From Chersky-267 sp963744115 (lineage in GTDB: Bacteria > Chloroflexota > Limnocylindria > Limnocylindrales > CSP1-4), in NCBI GenBank assembly GCA_963744115.1, contig CAVUSI010000003.1:1-64000 (forward strand): 64,000 bases of DNA, read 5' to 3'. Under the pieces are notes generated by a model. The model saw only the letters and a list, made by a program, of their open reading frames with translations. It did not search any database and had not been told where the DNA came from. Position numbers and translations under genes: made by a program. Of the stretch, positions 1 to 7,407 are shown one piece after another. Within the stretch, counting starts at the first letter, position 1. Each line of letters begins with the position of its first letter.

Positions 1-1
1 T

Positions 2-637
2 GGCCCGAAGACGATGGACTTGACCGCTGACGGGGTCACCACCGTGTTCGCGACGAGCGTCCTTGGCCACGTCGTCCTTCTCGAAGGGCTCCTGGCAGAG
101 GACCGGCTTGGCGAGGTTGCGGTCCTCGCCGGAAGTGAAGCAGTCCGCGGAGTTCCGAAGTTGCGGATGAAAGGGCCAACCTTCGTCTCAACCTCAGCCG
201 ACGAACTCGCCACCGTCATCGACGGCAGCTACTTCGCCAACAGAAAGGCTGACTTCAACCTAGCGTTCGCCCAGGCCAAGTACATCGGGGCCCTCTGGAT
301 GGCCTACCTCGCCCGCCAACACCCCGACCGCCGCTTCATCACCGTGAGCCCCGGCAACACCACCGGCACCGCAGCCCCCAACGACCTTCCCCTGCCGATG
401 CGGGTAGCCGCCAAGTACGTCATGCCCGCCCTAGGTCTCGCCCACAAACTCGACGTGGGAGCGAAGCGGCTCGTCGACGGCGTCACCGACCCGACCCTGT
501 CCAGCGGCGTGTTCTACGCCAGCGCGTCCAACACGCTCACCGGTCCCTTGGTGAACCAAGTGGACCTCTTGCCCGAGTTGGCGAACCCGTCGTATCAGGA
601 CAACGCCAACGAGGCCATCCACCGCTTCATTTCATGA
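2..637 (+). CDS. Short-chain dehydrogenase/reductase, 5' end cut by window edge
   Basis: This is the C-terminal two-thirds of an SDR-like oxidoreductase. The reading frame is open from base 2, so the gene starts outside the window; the ATG at 14 is internal. The part seen begins at the helix after the NAD-binding half, so the glycine-rich nucleotide motif is missing. A serine strand (AGSEAVRG) and an SPGNTTGT segment match the catalytic-serine strand and the PG motif after the active site. At the YxxxK position the sequence reads FAQAK, so the usual catalytic tyrosine is phenylalanine. That may mean an atypical or inactive reductase. The substrate cannot be inferred. Confidence 0.6.
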   Translation, partial: GPKTMDLTADGVTTVFATSVLGHVVLLEGLLAEDRLGEVAVLAGSEAVRGVPKLRMKGPTFVSTSADELATVIDGSYFANRKADFNLAFAQAKYIGALWMAYLARQHPDRRFITVSPGNTTGTAAPNDLPLPMRVAAKYVMPALGLAHKLDVGAKRLVDGVTDPTLSSGVFYASASNTLTGPLVNQVDLLPELANPSYQDNANEAIHRFIS

Positions 638-832
638 CGGCTCCTCGGCCGGGGGACGCGTCCCGCGGCCGCCCACCGGCTCGGCCTCTCGCACTCGACT
701 GTCAAGCACCACCTGGCAAGTGCGCGGTCCAAGGTGGGGGCGACGACGACGGCCCAGCTCGTGTGGATCCTCGGCCCACGATCGCCTGAGCCCGAGGTTA
801 TGGACGAATTGGACAGACAGCGGTCTGCCTAA
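638..832 (+). pseudogene. LuxR-type helix-turn-helix fragment, copy 1
   Basis: Immediately after the stop codon of the SDR gene, and in the same frame, 64 codons run to a TAA at 830-832. They include RLGLSHSTVKHHLASARSKV and then TTTAQLVWIL, which match the second half of a LuxR/NarL DNA-binding domain (recognition helix and dimer helix). No start codon and no receiver or ATPase domain is present, so this looks like the 3' stump of a lost regulator. A second, more damaged copy lies at 1565-1812, on the other side of the GNAT gene. Confidence 0.55.
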
Positions 833-939
833 CGAGGTCGTGGGTGTACTGGACTTGATTGGGCCGTTGCCCACCTCAGATCCCCCTAGACGACCGCGGG
901 ATTATGAGCATTGTCGTGTCAGCGCTAGGAGGAAGCCCA

Positions 940-1551
940 TTGGATCGGATCGCTGAGATCGAGACTGAGCGCCTTCTCCTGCGCGGACCCGCCGAGGGGG
1001 ACGTCGAGGCGTGGGCGGCCCTGTTGACCGACCCCGACTTCCGGCGCTACATCCCCGTCCGCCGCAGCTCGGACTCCGCCGAGGAGCGTGCGACCCGGGC
1101 GCTGGCAAGGCTGGCCGAGCGTTGGGCGGTTGAGCCGCTCCGCAGCGTGGGCTGGGTCATCTCCCGCCAGGCCGATGGGCAGGTGATCGGCACGGGTGGC
1201 GTTGACGAAGGCGCGGAGCCCTGGGATGGTGAGATCGACTACTTCCTCGGCAAGCCGTTCTGGGGCCAGGGCTATGGCCGGGAGGCTGCCCGAGCGATGG
1301 CCCGTTTCGCGCTCGATCAGGGCGATTGGCGGCGCTTGGTGGCCTACATCGTTCCGGGCAACGACGCCTCTATCCGGATCGCGGAGGGCCTCGGCATGAC
1401 CTACCAGGGCGACGTGGACTACCTGCAGTTCTTTCCGGACCCATCGGCCGTGGAGCTCGCCAACCCGATGACGCGGTTCTACGCCGTCAACCGCGAGGAC
1501 TTCGTGCCGGCTGACGAGGCGTACCGGGTGACCTGGCCCGAGTCGCCTTGA
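940..1551 (+). CDS. GNAT family N-acetyltransferase (RimJ/RimL-like)
   Basis: The 203-residue product has the RimJ/RimL-type GNAT fold, which transfers acetyl from acetyl-CoA to an amine. It opens with ETERLLLRGP, carries a central beta strand with GEIDYFLGKPFWGQGYGREA (the acetyl-CoA pyrophosphate loop is QGYGREA) and later NDASIRIAEGLGM, typical of this family. I place the start at the TTG at 940 because a perfect AGGAGG lies at 927-932, seven bases upstream; longer in-frame starts at 859 and 904 have no such site. The gene stands alone between two LuxR fragments, in a stretch that looks like accessory DNA. The substrate is unknown. Confidence 0.8.
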   Translation: MDRIAEIETERLLLRGPAEGDVEAWAALLTDPDFRRYIPVRRSSDSAEERATRALARLAERWAVEPLRSVGWVISRQADGQVIGTGGVDEGAEPWDGEIDYFLGKPFWGQGYGREAARAMARFALDQGDWRRLVAYIVPGNDASIRIAEGLGMTYQGDVDYLQFFPDPSAVELANPMTRFYAVNREDFVPADEAYRVTWPESP

Positions 1552-1564
1552 TCTTGCGCCATCT

Positions 1565-1812
1565 GCGAGAAGACTCGAGCTGTCGCACTCGACGGTGAAG
1601 CACCTGTCGAATGCCGGTCCAGGGCGGGGGCGACGACCGCGGCCCAGCTCGTGTGGGTCCTCCCACCGCGGCTGCCGGAGCCCAACGGCGCAGCTCGGAC
1701 GGACGACTGGCGGTTGGCTCGGTTCCGTCGTGGCTGGCGGGTCACGCAGCTCGGCCGAGGCCCTCGCGCAGCTGCCGGACCCGGTCCGCGAGCGCGACAG
1801 GCAGGTCTCTGA
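1565..1812 (+). pseudogene. LuxR-type helix-turn-helix fragment, copy 2, frameshifted
   Basis: The sequence encodes ARRLELSHSTVKHLSNA and then, after a one-base shift near 1613, RSRAGATTAAQLVWVL, ending at a TGA at 1810. Aligned with copy 1 it has lost one histidine codon and one further base, and most other positions match at the DNA level. It is therefore a broken LuxR DNA-binding domain. The two copies suggest a tandem pair of regulators that decayed, or a duplicated fragment left by a rearrangement. Confidence 0.5.
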
Positions 1813-1931
1813 TCGGATCCTTTGTCTGATCGTCGTGCAGTTGCGCGCGTCGTCGAAGCTCGAGGCGGCAAACCGGACCAGGACCTCCGGGGTCACGGTC
1901 GCGGGCCCCGAGATCATGGTTGTCCGGCCGA

Positions 1932-2005
1932 CCCAGGCGGCCTACGCGCACGGTTTGGCGCTGGCGCTCCCAGGCGGCCTACGCGCACGGATCGGCGCTG
2001 GCGCC
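1932..2005. repeat. Two tandem copies of a 37-bp repeat
   Basis: Bases 1932-1968 and 1969-2005 are adjacent direct repeats that differ at only three positions. Each contains CCTACGCGCACGG and ends in GGCGCTGGCGCY, itself able to form a short hairpin. The repeat lies about 20 bp beyond the 3' end of tRNA-Arg, next to the LuxR remnant. I see no gene in it. Confidence 0.75.
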
Positions 2006-2022
2006 GCCCGAAAAGGTTGAAA

Positions 2023-2098
2023 TGGCGCGCCCGACAGGATTCGAACCTGCGACCTTCGGCTCCGGAGGCCGACGCTCTATCCACTGAGCTACAGGCGC
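2023..2098 (-). tRNA. tRNA-Arg (anticodon CCG), CCA encoded
   Basis: On the minus strand a complete cloverleaf can be drawn: acceptor GCGCCTG paired with CGGGCGC (one T-G pair), D stem GCTC/GAGC, anticodon stem TCGGC/GCCGA with loop CTCCGGA, T stem GCAGG/CCTGT with loop TTCGAAT, discriminator G and encoded CCA. The anticodon CCG reads arginine CGG codons, which suits a high-GC genome. The body is 73 bases plus CCA. A TACGAG hexamer at 2112-2117 could be its -10 element. Confidence 0.95.
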
Positions 2099-2282
2099 GC
2101 GATGCGAACGTCTCGTACGATCCGGCGCGGCCGATCGCGACCCGGCGCATGACGTTCGGGCCGGAATGATACCGCGCTTCAGCCGCCAGGCTGCTGACTA
2201 GAGCTGGAGCACCTCGGCGCCAGCGCCGGGACGGTGGTCCCGGCGCTGAGCGGTCAGGAGGAGCGTCGCCGGCGCTCCTGAT

Positions 2283-3167
2283 TCACGAAGGCTTCGGTGT
2301 CGGTGACGTGATCGGTGCGATGCGGATGGAGTCCAGGATGCCCTGGATCTCGGCCTTGGCTTCCGCGGTCTGGCCTGGAACCTCCGCAGCGTCGATCACG
2401 AGCCGTTGTCCATCGACATCGAGGATCCACACCCGGTCGCGCTCCCCAGGCATCATGGAATGGATCGCGCCCAGTGGAAGCTGCCAGATGGCGTACCCGT
2501 CGGGCGCCAAGGTGCAGCCTGCGGTACTGGCCGGTGCCGTCAACGTGAGCTGCTTGCCTTGGTAGCCACCCAAGGTGACGTCGGTCGGCGTCGTCGCGTC
2601 AAGACCCGGCATGGTCGCGAGCGCGGTCGCGAGCGCGTCGACCGTCGGTCCAGGATGCGCGAGTCCCTTGTCGTAGTGACACGCATCGGCGTACACGCTG
2701 TCGAAGATCAAGAAGGACATCGCCTCCGGACCTGAGGCGGTGGTCTGGTCCAGCCACAAGGCATATGGACCACCCATGTTCGCGCCCCAGCCCGCAGGCA
2801 CCGTGAAGGTGACCCGCGCCAGGAACGGGTCCGCCGTGACGTACGCTCCGGGCTCGAGCGAGGCGATGGAGCCGACGGTCAGTTCGTGGGGGGCCGGCGT
2901 CGCTGTCGCCGCAGCGCCTCCAGCGCCTCCAGCCTTCGACGAAACGAGACCGATACCGACGAAGGCGACGACCACGATGGCCGCCACCCCTACGGCAAGG
3001 CGAGTGGTATTTCCCATGGAAGAGAACCTCCGCGCCGGCCAGAGCGCTCGGCGCTGTCGGGTGACGTGGATCTCGTCGAGGGCGGCCAGGAGCGCACGAT
3101 CGGGCATGTCGGTCGGCCCATCCTCGAGCCACAGCCGTGCCGTCCGGTCGAAGTCGTTCTCGGTCAT
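2283..3167 (-). CDS. Probable anti-sigma factor with one membrane segment
   Basis: The 294-residue protein starts at an ATG that overlaps the stop of the upstream ECF sigma gene by four bases (ATGA), the usual layout of a sigma factor and its inhibitor. Residues 1-50 are cytoplasmic and could hold the sigma-binding helix. One hydrophobic segment follows (about 58-75, LAVGVAAIVVVAFVGIGLV), then an alanine/threonine-rich linker and a roughly 200-residue extracytoplasmic domain with two cysteines (ADACHYD and TAGCTLAP). No zinc-binding HxxxCxxC is present. The outer domain is not one I recognise; it presumably senses an envelope signal. Confidence 0.6.
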   Translation of the reverse strand: MTENDFDRTARLWLEDGPTDMPDRALLAALDEIHVTRQRRALWPARRFSSMGNTTRLAVGVAAIVVVAFVGIGLVSSKAGGAGGAAATATPAPHELTVGSIASLEPGAYVTADPFLARVTFTVPAGWGANMGGPYALWLDQTTASGPEAMSFLIFDSVYADACHYDKGLAHPGPTVDALATALATMPGLDATTPTDVTLGGYQGKQLTLTAPASTAGCTLAPDGYAIWQLPLGAIHSMMPGERDRVWILDVDGQRLVIDAAEVPGQTAEAKAEIQGILDSIRIAPITSPTPKPS

Positions 3168-3721
3168 GCCATCCGCTCCCGCGAGGCTGGGTTCGAAGGC
3201 CGGGCGTCGGCCTCGAGGGCCGAGCGCAGGGTCGACGTTGCGTAGTGGATCCTCGACTTGACCGTCCCGAGCGGAACGCCGAGCGTTTCGGCGATCTCCG
3301 CCAGCGGCCAACCGAGGTAGTGGTGAAGCACGAAGACGGCGCGTTGCTCCGGCGGCAATCGCCGGAATCCGCGGTCGAGAGCGTCGCGCGTCGCGACGCC
3401 AAGGGTCGTGTCGGGTGTCGCCGGCCCGTCGACCGGCAGCATTCGTACGTTGGCGGACCAGCGGCGCGCTCGCTTCGCCTCGGCGTAGCAGGCGTTGACC
3501 AGGATCCGATGGATCCAGGCATCGAACCGATCGACCTCGCGGAGCTCCGGAAGCTGCCGCCAGGCCGTGACGAGGGTCTGCTGCACGGCGTCCTCGGCCA
3601 GTCCGACGTCTCGCAGGATCCGATGCGCGACGGCGAAGAGCCGGTCAGCCGAGCCGCGGGCGATCGAGGCGAACGCCTCTTCGTTCCCGGACCGTGCCGC
3701 TTCGATCAGCGTCCGGTCCAC
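3164..3721 (-). CDS. ECF-family RNA polymerase sigma factor
   Basis: The 185-residue protein has only sigma regions 2 and 4. Region 2 (about 20-90) includes AHRILRDVGLAEDAVQQT and DRFDAWIHRILVNACYAEAKR, which bind core polymerase and the -10 element. Region 4 (about 125-175) has LPPEQRAVFVLHHYLGWPL and GVPLGTVKSRIHYA, a helix-turn-helix for the -35 element. It is coupled by a 4-base overlap to the membrane anti-sigma gene downstream and is divergent from a second ECF pair, with which it shares an inverted repeat in the 186-bp gap. The regulon is unknown. Confidence 0.9.
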   Translation of the reverse strand: MDRTLIEAARSGNEEAFASIARGSADRLFAVAHRILRDVGLAEDAVQQTLVTAWRQLPELREVDRFDAWIHRILVNACYAEAKRARRWSANVRMLPVDGPATPDTTLGVATRDALDRGFRRLPPEQRAVFVLHHYLGWPLAEIAETLGVPLGTVKSRIHYATSTLRSALEADARPSNPASRERMA

Positions 3722-3779
3722 CCTCTCTCCTTGCTCGCACGCCCTTGGTGGGACGTGTCACCAATCATGAGTGGAGGGC

Positions 3780-3846
3780 CGACGAAAAGGTTTGAAAATG
3801 GCTGAGTGCCCTGGCGCGCGAACGCCACCGATGAACCTTTTCGTCG
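3780..3846. promoter_or_regulatory. Outward-facing 13-bp inverted repeat between divergent ECF sigma genes
   Basis: CGACGAAAAGGTT at 3780-3792 is the exact reverse complement of AACCTTTTCGTCG at 3834-3846. On each strand AACCTTTTCGTCG therefore reads towards the sigma gene on that side, and a CAT triplet follows at the same distance (23 bases after the first A) in both directions. AACC is typical of -35 elements used by ECF sigma factors. The simplest reading is a pair of matching ECF-dependent promoters giving autoregulation. The -10 elements are less certain. Confidence 0.5.
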
Positions 3847-3907
3847 ACGCCGACGCCATACGCTGTCGAGTACGGCCGCCCAGGTCGTGCCGCAGTCGAG
3901 GGGAAGC

Positions 3908-4477
3908 GTGGACCAGCACGGTCTCGTCGAACGGGCGAAGCGAGGCGATCATGACGCCTTCGCGGATCTCGTCGACCTGACCATCGCGCGGCTGGACGCG
4001 ACCGCCCGACTGGTGCTCCGGGATCGCGATCTCGCGCGAGACGCGGTCCAGGAAGCGCTCATCCGAGCCTGGCGCGATCTCCCGGGCCTGCGCGACCCGG
4101 ATCGGTTCGACGCCTGGCTGCACCGACTCACCGTCAACGCCTGCCTCGACCTCGCCCGTCATCGTCGTCGACGACCGGTCGAGGTCGAGCTCATCCCGAC
4201 CAATTCCCCCGCGACGCGGGACCTCTCGCACGACCTCGCCCAGCACGATCTGCTCGATCGGGCCCTCCGGGACCTCGACCCCGCGCATCGTGCCGTCGTC
4301 GCGCTCCACTACCTCCTGGGGATGCCACTCCAGGAAGTCGCGGGGGCGCTCGACATCCCGATCGGGACCGTCAAGTCCCGTTTGCACTATTCGCTCGCGT
4401 CGATGCGGGCGACGGTGCTCGCCGACCGAGAACCCGGGCAGGCTCCCGACCCGGTCCGAGGAGGGCAGCTGGCATGA
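3908..4477 (+). CDS. ECF-family RNA polymerase sigma factor
   Basis: The 189-residue protein contains sigma region 2 (LVLRDRDLARDAVQEALIRAW, DRFDAWLHRLTVNACLDLARH) and region 4 (LDPAHRAVVALHYLLGMPLQ, DIPIGTVKSRLHYSLA). I chose the GTG at 3908, preceded by GAGGGGAAG, because it gives the usual ECF N-terminus VDQHGLVERAKRGDHDAFADL; the longer frame from 3806 adds an arginine-rich extension over the promoter. Its stop overlaps the start of the propeller-type anti-sigma gene by four bases. It is closely related in layout to the divergent sigma factor at 3164-3721. Confidence 0.9.
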   Translation: MDQHGLVERAKRGDHDAFADLVDLTIARLDATARLVLRDRDLARDAVQEALIRAWRDLPGLRDPDRFDAWLHRLTVNACLDLARHRRRRPVEVELIPTNSPATRDLSHDLAQHDLLDRALRDLDPAHRAVVALHYLLGMPLQEVAGALDIPIGTVKSRLHYSLASMRATVLADREPGQAPDPVRGGQLA

Positions 4478-5757
4478 CCTCCCGAAGCCGCTTCGAGCAG
4501 GAGCTGCCCGACCTGCTGGCCGATCTGTTGATCGAGCCGATCCCCTACTACCGAGACTCCGTGGTCCAGCAGACCGCGCAGATGCGTCAGCGGCCGGCCT
4601 GGACCCTCCCTGAAAGGTGGATCCCCATGAGCGTCATCACGCTCGGCAGGATGACCGGCAGGACGGTCCCGTGGCGGACCGTCGGCCTGCTGGCCCTTCT
4701 CGCCGCACTCCTCGCCGTCGGCCTGGCCGCCTATGTCGGCAGCCGACCGAGAGTCCCCGCACCGTTCGGCCTTGCTGCCAATGGTTCGTTCGCCTACGCG
4801 ACGTCGGCGGGCGACATCTATGCCGGCGACCCGGTGACCGGCAAGTCGGTGGCCATCGCCAGCGGGCCCGAGATCGACAGCAGCCCGATGTACTCGCCCG
4901 ACGGTCGACAGCTGGCCTTCCTGCGGCAGCTGTCGACGGGCGGGTACGACCTGGTCGTGACCGCCGCCGACGGCAAGAACGCCCACGCCATCACGGATGT
5001 GCCCGTGCTCGAGGCGGACATGTGGGGGATCCAATGGACCCCCGACAGCGGCGGCATCGTCGTGAACTCGTTCACGAACGACGACGTCCGGTTGTACGAC
5101 GCGAGCGGCAAGACCGCGCCGCGGATCCTTGCCACGAACGCCCACGTCGATCCCGGGGCGTTCCGGCCGCCGCTCGGCGACGAGCTCGTGTTCATCAGGG
5201 ATTCGACCGACGGCTCGACCCTATTCGTGGCAGACGCCGACGGGTCGAACCCGAGGCAGCTCCTCCATGTCGCCAGCGGCGATCTCGCCGGCGATGGGCT
5301 GCGACCGTCCTGGTCGCCCGACGGCACGAGGCTCGCGTTCCTGAAGCTCCGTGGCGGCGATGGGAACCAGGCCCGGATCAACATCATGGCCGCAGACGGG
5401 ACCGGGTCGGCCCGCGAGCTGACCAACGAACCTGGGCTGGTCTATGAGAACCACATCAAATGGTCACCGGACGGGACCCGGATCGCCTTCCAGCGCTGGG
5501 ACAACAGCTCAGGGCAGCCGAGGACCATGCCCCTCGGGATCCAGCCGCTCGACGGTGGATCCCTGGTGGATGCCGGCCCGGAACTCGGCGCCTACGGAAC
5601 CGAGTTCGGCTGGTCACCGGACGGATCGATCCTGTGGGAGATCCCGGGCGAACCCGGCAGTCATCACGTGCTGATCGATCCGCAGCGCGGGACCTGGAAG
5701 GACCTGATCTTCCCCGACCCAGGCGGCGGCTCGAGCTGGCAGCGGCTCGCCCGCTGA
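4474..5757 (+). CDS. Membrane anti-sigma factor with extracytoplasmic TolB-like beta-propeller
   Basis: The 427-residue protein has a short N-terminal cytoplasmic region (1-65), a membrane segment (about 68-90, VGLLALLAALLAVGLAAYVG) and a C-terminal domain built from repeated PD40/TolB-like blades: YSPDGRQLAFLR, WTPDSGGIVVNSF, WSPDGTRLAFLKL, WSPDGTRIAFQRW and WSPDGSILWEI. Overlap of its start with the ECF sigma stop marks it as the cognate regulator. The propeller lies outside the membrane and may bind a ligand or a protein. The same plan recurs in the pair at 60557-62619. Confidence 0.7.
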   Translation: MTSRSRFEQELPDLLADLLIEPIPYYRDSVVQQTAQMRQRPAWTLPERWIPMSVITLGRMTGRTVPWRTVGLLALLAALLAVGLAAYVGSRPRVPAPFGLAANGSFAYATSAGDIYAGDPVTGKSVAIASGPEIDSSPMYSPDGRQLAFLRQLSTGGYDLVVTAADGKNAHAITDVPVLEADMWGIQWTPDSGGIVVNSFTNDDVRLYDASGKTAPRILATNAHVDPGAFRPPLGDELVFIRDSTDGSTLFVADADGSNPRQLLHVASGDLAGDGLRPSWSPDGTRLAFLKLRGGDGNQARINIMAADGTGSARELTNEPGLVYENHIKWSPDGTRIAFQRWDNSSGQPRTMPLGIQPLDGGSLVDAGPELGAYGTEFGWSPDGSILWEIPGEPGSHHVLIDPQRGTWKDLIFPDPGGGSSWQRLAR

Positions 5758-5855
5758 CCCATCCCTTCCACCGACGACGGCCGGTCCGCTCGCCGGGCCG
5801 GCCGCTTCGTCACGGCCGATGGGGCAGCACCCCTGCTGCAGCCCGGAAACAAGTT

Positions 5856-5885
5856 CGGAGCGGTTCTCCGAAGAGAACCGCTCCG
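5856..5885 (+). terminator. Perfect 13-bp hairpin, likely terminator or RNA element
   Basis: CGGAGCGGTTCTC (5856-5868) pairs perfectly with GAGAACCGCTCCG (5873-5885) around a CGAA tetraloop. It lies about 100 bp after the anti-sigma stop codon. No T run follows, so it may be a factor-dependent terminator, an mRNA-stabilising end or part of a structured RNA. Confidence 0.5.
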
Positions 5886-5904
5886 ATGCTGTCCCGGTGA
5901 AGGT

Positions 5905-5926
5905 GTCCGTCGAAACGGACTCTTCT
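5905..5926 (+). terminator. GTCCGT-CGAA-ACGGAC hairpin followed by a T-rich tail
   Basis: A six-base-pair stem with the same CGAA loop as the preceding hairpin is followed by TCTTCT. It is a plausible intrinsic terminator for the sigma/anti-sigma operon ending at 5757. Confidence 0.4.
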
Positions 5927-6160
5927 GCCACGCCACAAAGGCATCTATCACGTCGGCTGCACCGACTACCCTGACCCTACCTACCCATGACCTTGAAGCT
6001 GGGGCAGCGGCTGTTTTCACAGCCACCTTACTGTACCTGTCAGGTGCCCTGAATCCAAGGGTTTTGTCAGGTTCTGTGGTGAAAATTCCTTAACCTTTCG
6101 GGCATCACATCGCTCCGTCCGTGCTCGCGCGGGCGCTCGCGAGTCGCGACCGGCGGGCCG

Positions 6161-6652
6161 TCAGTCCTCGATGATCGTCACCTTGGTCATCGCCACCGGG
6201 GCGTCCGGCAGGTCGCGCGAGTTGCGCGGAGCCGACACGATCTTGTCGACGACATCGAGCCCGCGGGTCACCTGGCCGAACAGGGTGTAGTTCTTCGGCA
6301 GGCGGCCGGTCAGGTCGTCGGTGCAGATGAAGAACTGGCTGCCGTTCGTGTTCGGCCCCGAGTTGGCCATCGCCAGCGCGCCCTTGGTGTAGTTCCCCTT
6401 GACGGGCTCGTCGGCGAACTTGTAGCCGGGACCGCCGGTCCCGACCCGACCGGCGTTGAGGGTCGCCTTCTTGCCGAACTCGCCGTCGCCGCCCTGGATG
6501 ACGAAGCCAGGGATGACCCGGTGGAAGATGACGTCGTCGTAGAAGCCCTTGTTGGCGAGGTCGACGAAGTTCTGGGTGGCCTTCGGCGCGCTCTCGGTGA
6601 ACAGGTCGACGTCGATGTCGCCGATCTCGGTGGCGATGGTCGCGCGGGTCAT
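6161..6652 (-). CDS. Peptidyl-prolyl cis-trans isomerase, cyclophilin type, cytoplasmic
   Basis: The 163-residue protein is a single cyclophilin domain that speeds proline isomerisation during protein folding. The signature FHRVIPGFVIQGGD supplies the catalytic arginine, followed by GTGGPGYKFADE, ALAMANSGPNTNGSQFFI and a C-terminal TLFGQV strand. The canonical drug-binding tryptophan is not obvious, as in many bacterial members. GGAGG precedes the ATG. It has no signal peptide, unlike the lipoprotein paralogue 9 bp upstream in the same operon. Confidence 0.92.
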   Translation of the reverse strand: MTRATIATEIGDIDVDLFTESAPKATQNFVDLANKGFYDDVIFHRVIPGFVIQGGDGEFGKKATLNAGRVGTGGPGYKFADEPVKGNYTKGALAMANSGPNTNGSQFFICTDDLTGRLPKNYTLFGQVTRGLDVVDKIVSAPRNSRDLPDAPVAMTKVTIIED

Positions 6653-6660
6653 GGTGCCTC

Positions 6661-7407
6661 CTACTTGCTGACGGTGACCTTGGTCATCGGGACGGGATCG
6701 ATCGCGGCGTTGCCGCTGTTCTGTCCGCTGTTCGGCATCGCCGCGATCGTGTCGACGATCTCCATCCCGGCGGTCACCTTGCCGATGATCTGGTAGTTGT
6801 TGTACTGCGGGTCGGCAAGCGACTGGGCCGCGGCGTCATCGAGGACGATGAAGAACTGCGAGCCGACCGAGTCGGGTCCGCTGCTGCGAGCCATCGCGAC
6901 GGTGCCGCGCTCGTACTTCGTCGTCACCGGCTCGTCCTTGATCGTGTAGCCCGGTCCTCCGGTCCCGGCCTTGTCGGGGTTCGCGAGCTTGCCGTCCGCC
7001 CCGACCTTGCCGAACTCGCCGTCGCCGCCCTGGATGACGAAGCCCGGCACGAGCCGGTGGAACACGACGTCGTCGTAGTAGCCGCACTGCGCCAGCGCGA
7101 CGAAGTTGCCCGCGGCGATCGGCGACAGGTCGGCGTCGATCTCCATCGTGATCGCGCCCTTGGGCGTGTCGATCGCGACGGTCCGCTTCTCGCCCGCCGG
7201 CAGAGCCGCCGGCTGGGAGGTCGGGCAGGCGCCGGCCGCTCCCGACGGTGGCGCCGCCTCCGAGGGCGCCGGCGTGACCGGCTCGCCAACGGTCGAGATG
7301 ATCGTCGAGGTCTGGCCACCAAGGACGCCACACCCGGCGAGGAGGACGCCGCCGAGGACCAGCGCACCGAGTGCGCCGAGCGCTGAACGGGGTCGCGACG
7401 GGATCAT
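6661..7407 (-). CDS. Cyclophilin-type peptidyl-prolyl isomerase, lipoprotein
   Basis: The 248-residue protein begins with a lipoprotein signal (ALGALVLGGVLLAGC, lipobox LLAGC, cysteine about residue 22), then a proline/serine linker and a cyclophilin domain from about 75. FHRLVPGFVIQGGDGEFG, GTGGPGYTIKDEP and SVGSQFFIVLDD are the diagnostic motifs. It should act outside the membrane in folding exported proteins. The start at 7407 overlaps the hisA stop by four bases, and the cytoplasmic paralogue follows 9 bp downstream, so the pair probably arose by duplication. Confidence 0.9.
   Translation of the reverse strand: MIPSRPRSALGALGALVLGGVLLAGCGVLGGQTSTIISTVGEPVTPAPSEAAPPSGAAGACPTSQPAALPAGEKRTVAIDTPKGAITMEIDADLSPIAAGNFVALAQCGYYDDVVFHRLVPGFVIQGGDGEFGKVGADGKLANPDKAGTGGPGYTIKDEPVTTKYERGTVAMARSSGPDSVGSQFFIVLDDAAAQSLADPQYNNYQIIGKVTAGMEIVDTIAAMPNSGQNSGNAAIDPVPMTKVTVSK

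Larger units (their letters stand above)
5758..6160. other. 403-bp gene-free, AT-richer intergenic region
   Basis: No convincing protein-coding frame is present between the end of the propeller anti-sigma gene and the convergent cyclophilin gene. The stretch holds two strong hairpins listed separately, a third weaker one (GGCTGT-TTTC-ACAGCC, 6009-6024) and an AT-richer tract at about 6050-6110. The convergent orientation fits transcription termination. A small RNA cannot be ruled out, but I could not match the region to tmRNA, RNase P, 6S or SRP RNA. Confidence 0.5.

Noticed and set aside
1914..2150. Minus-strand 78-codon frame across 1914-2150
   Set aside because: It reads straight through tRNA-Arg and its product is the familiar false peptide obtained by translating a tRNA.
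5758..6160. tmRNA, RNase P, 6S or SRP RNA in the large intergenic gap
   Set aside because: I looked for their conserved sequences and folds on both strands and found none; only hairpins remain.
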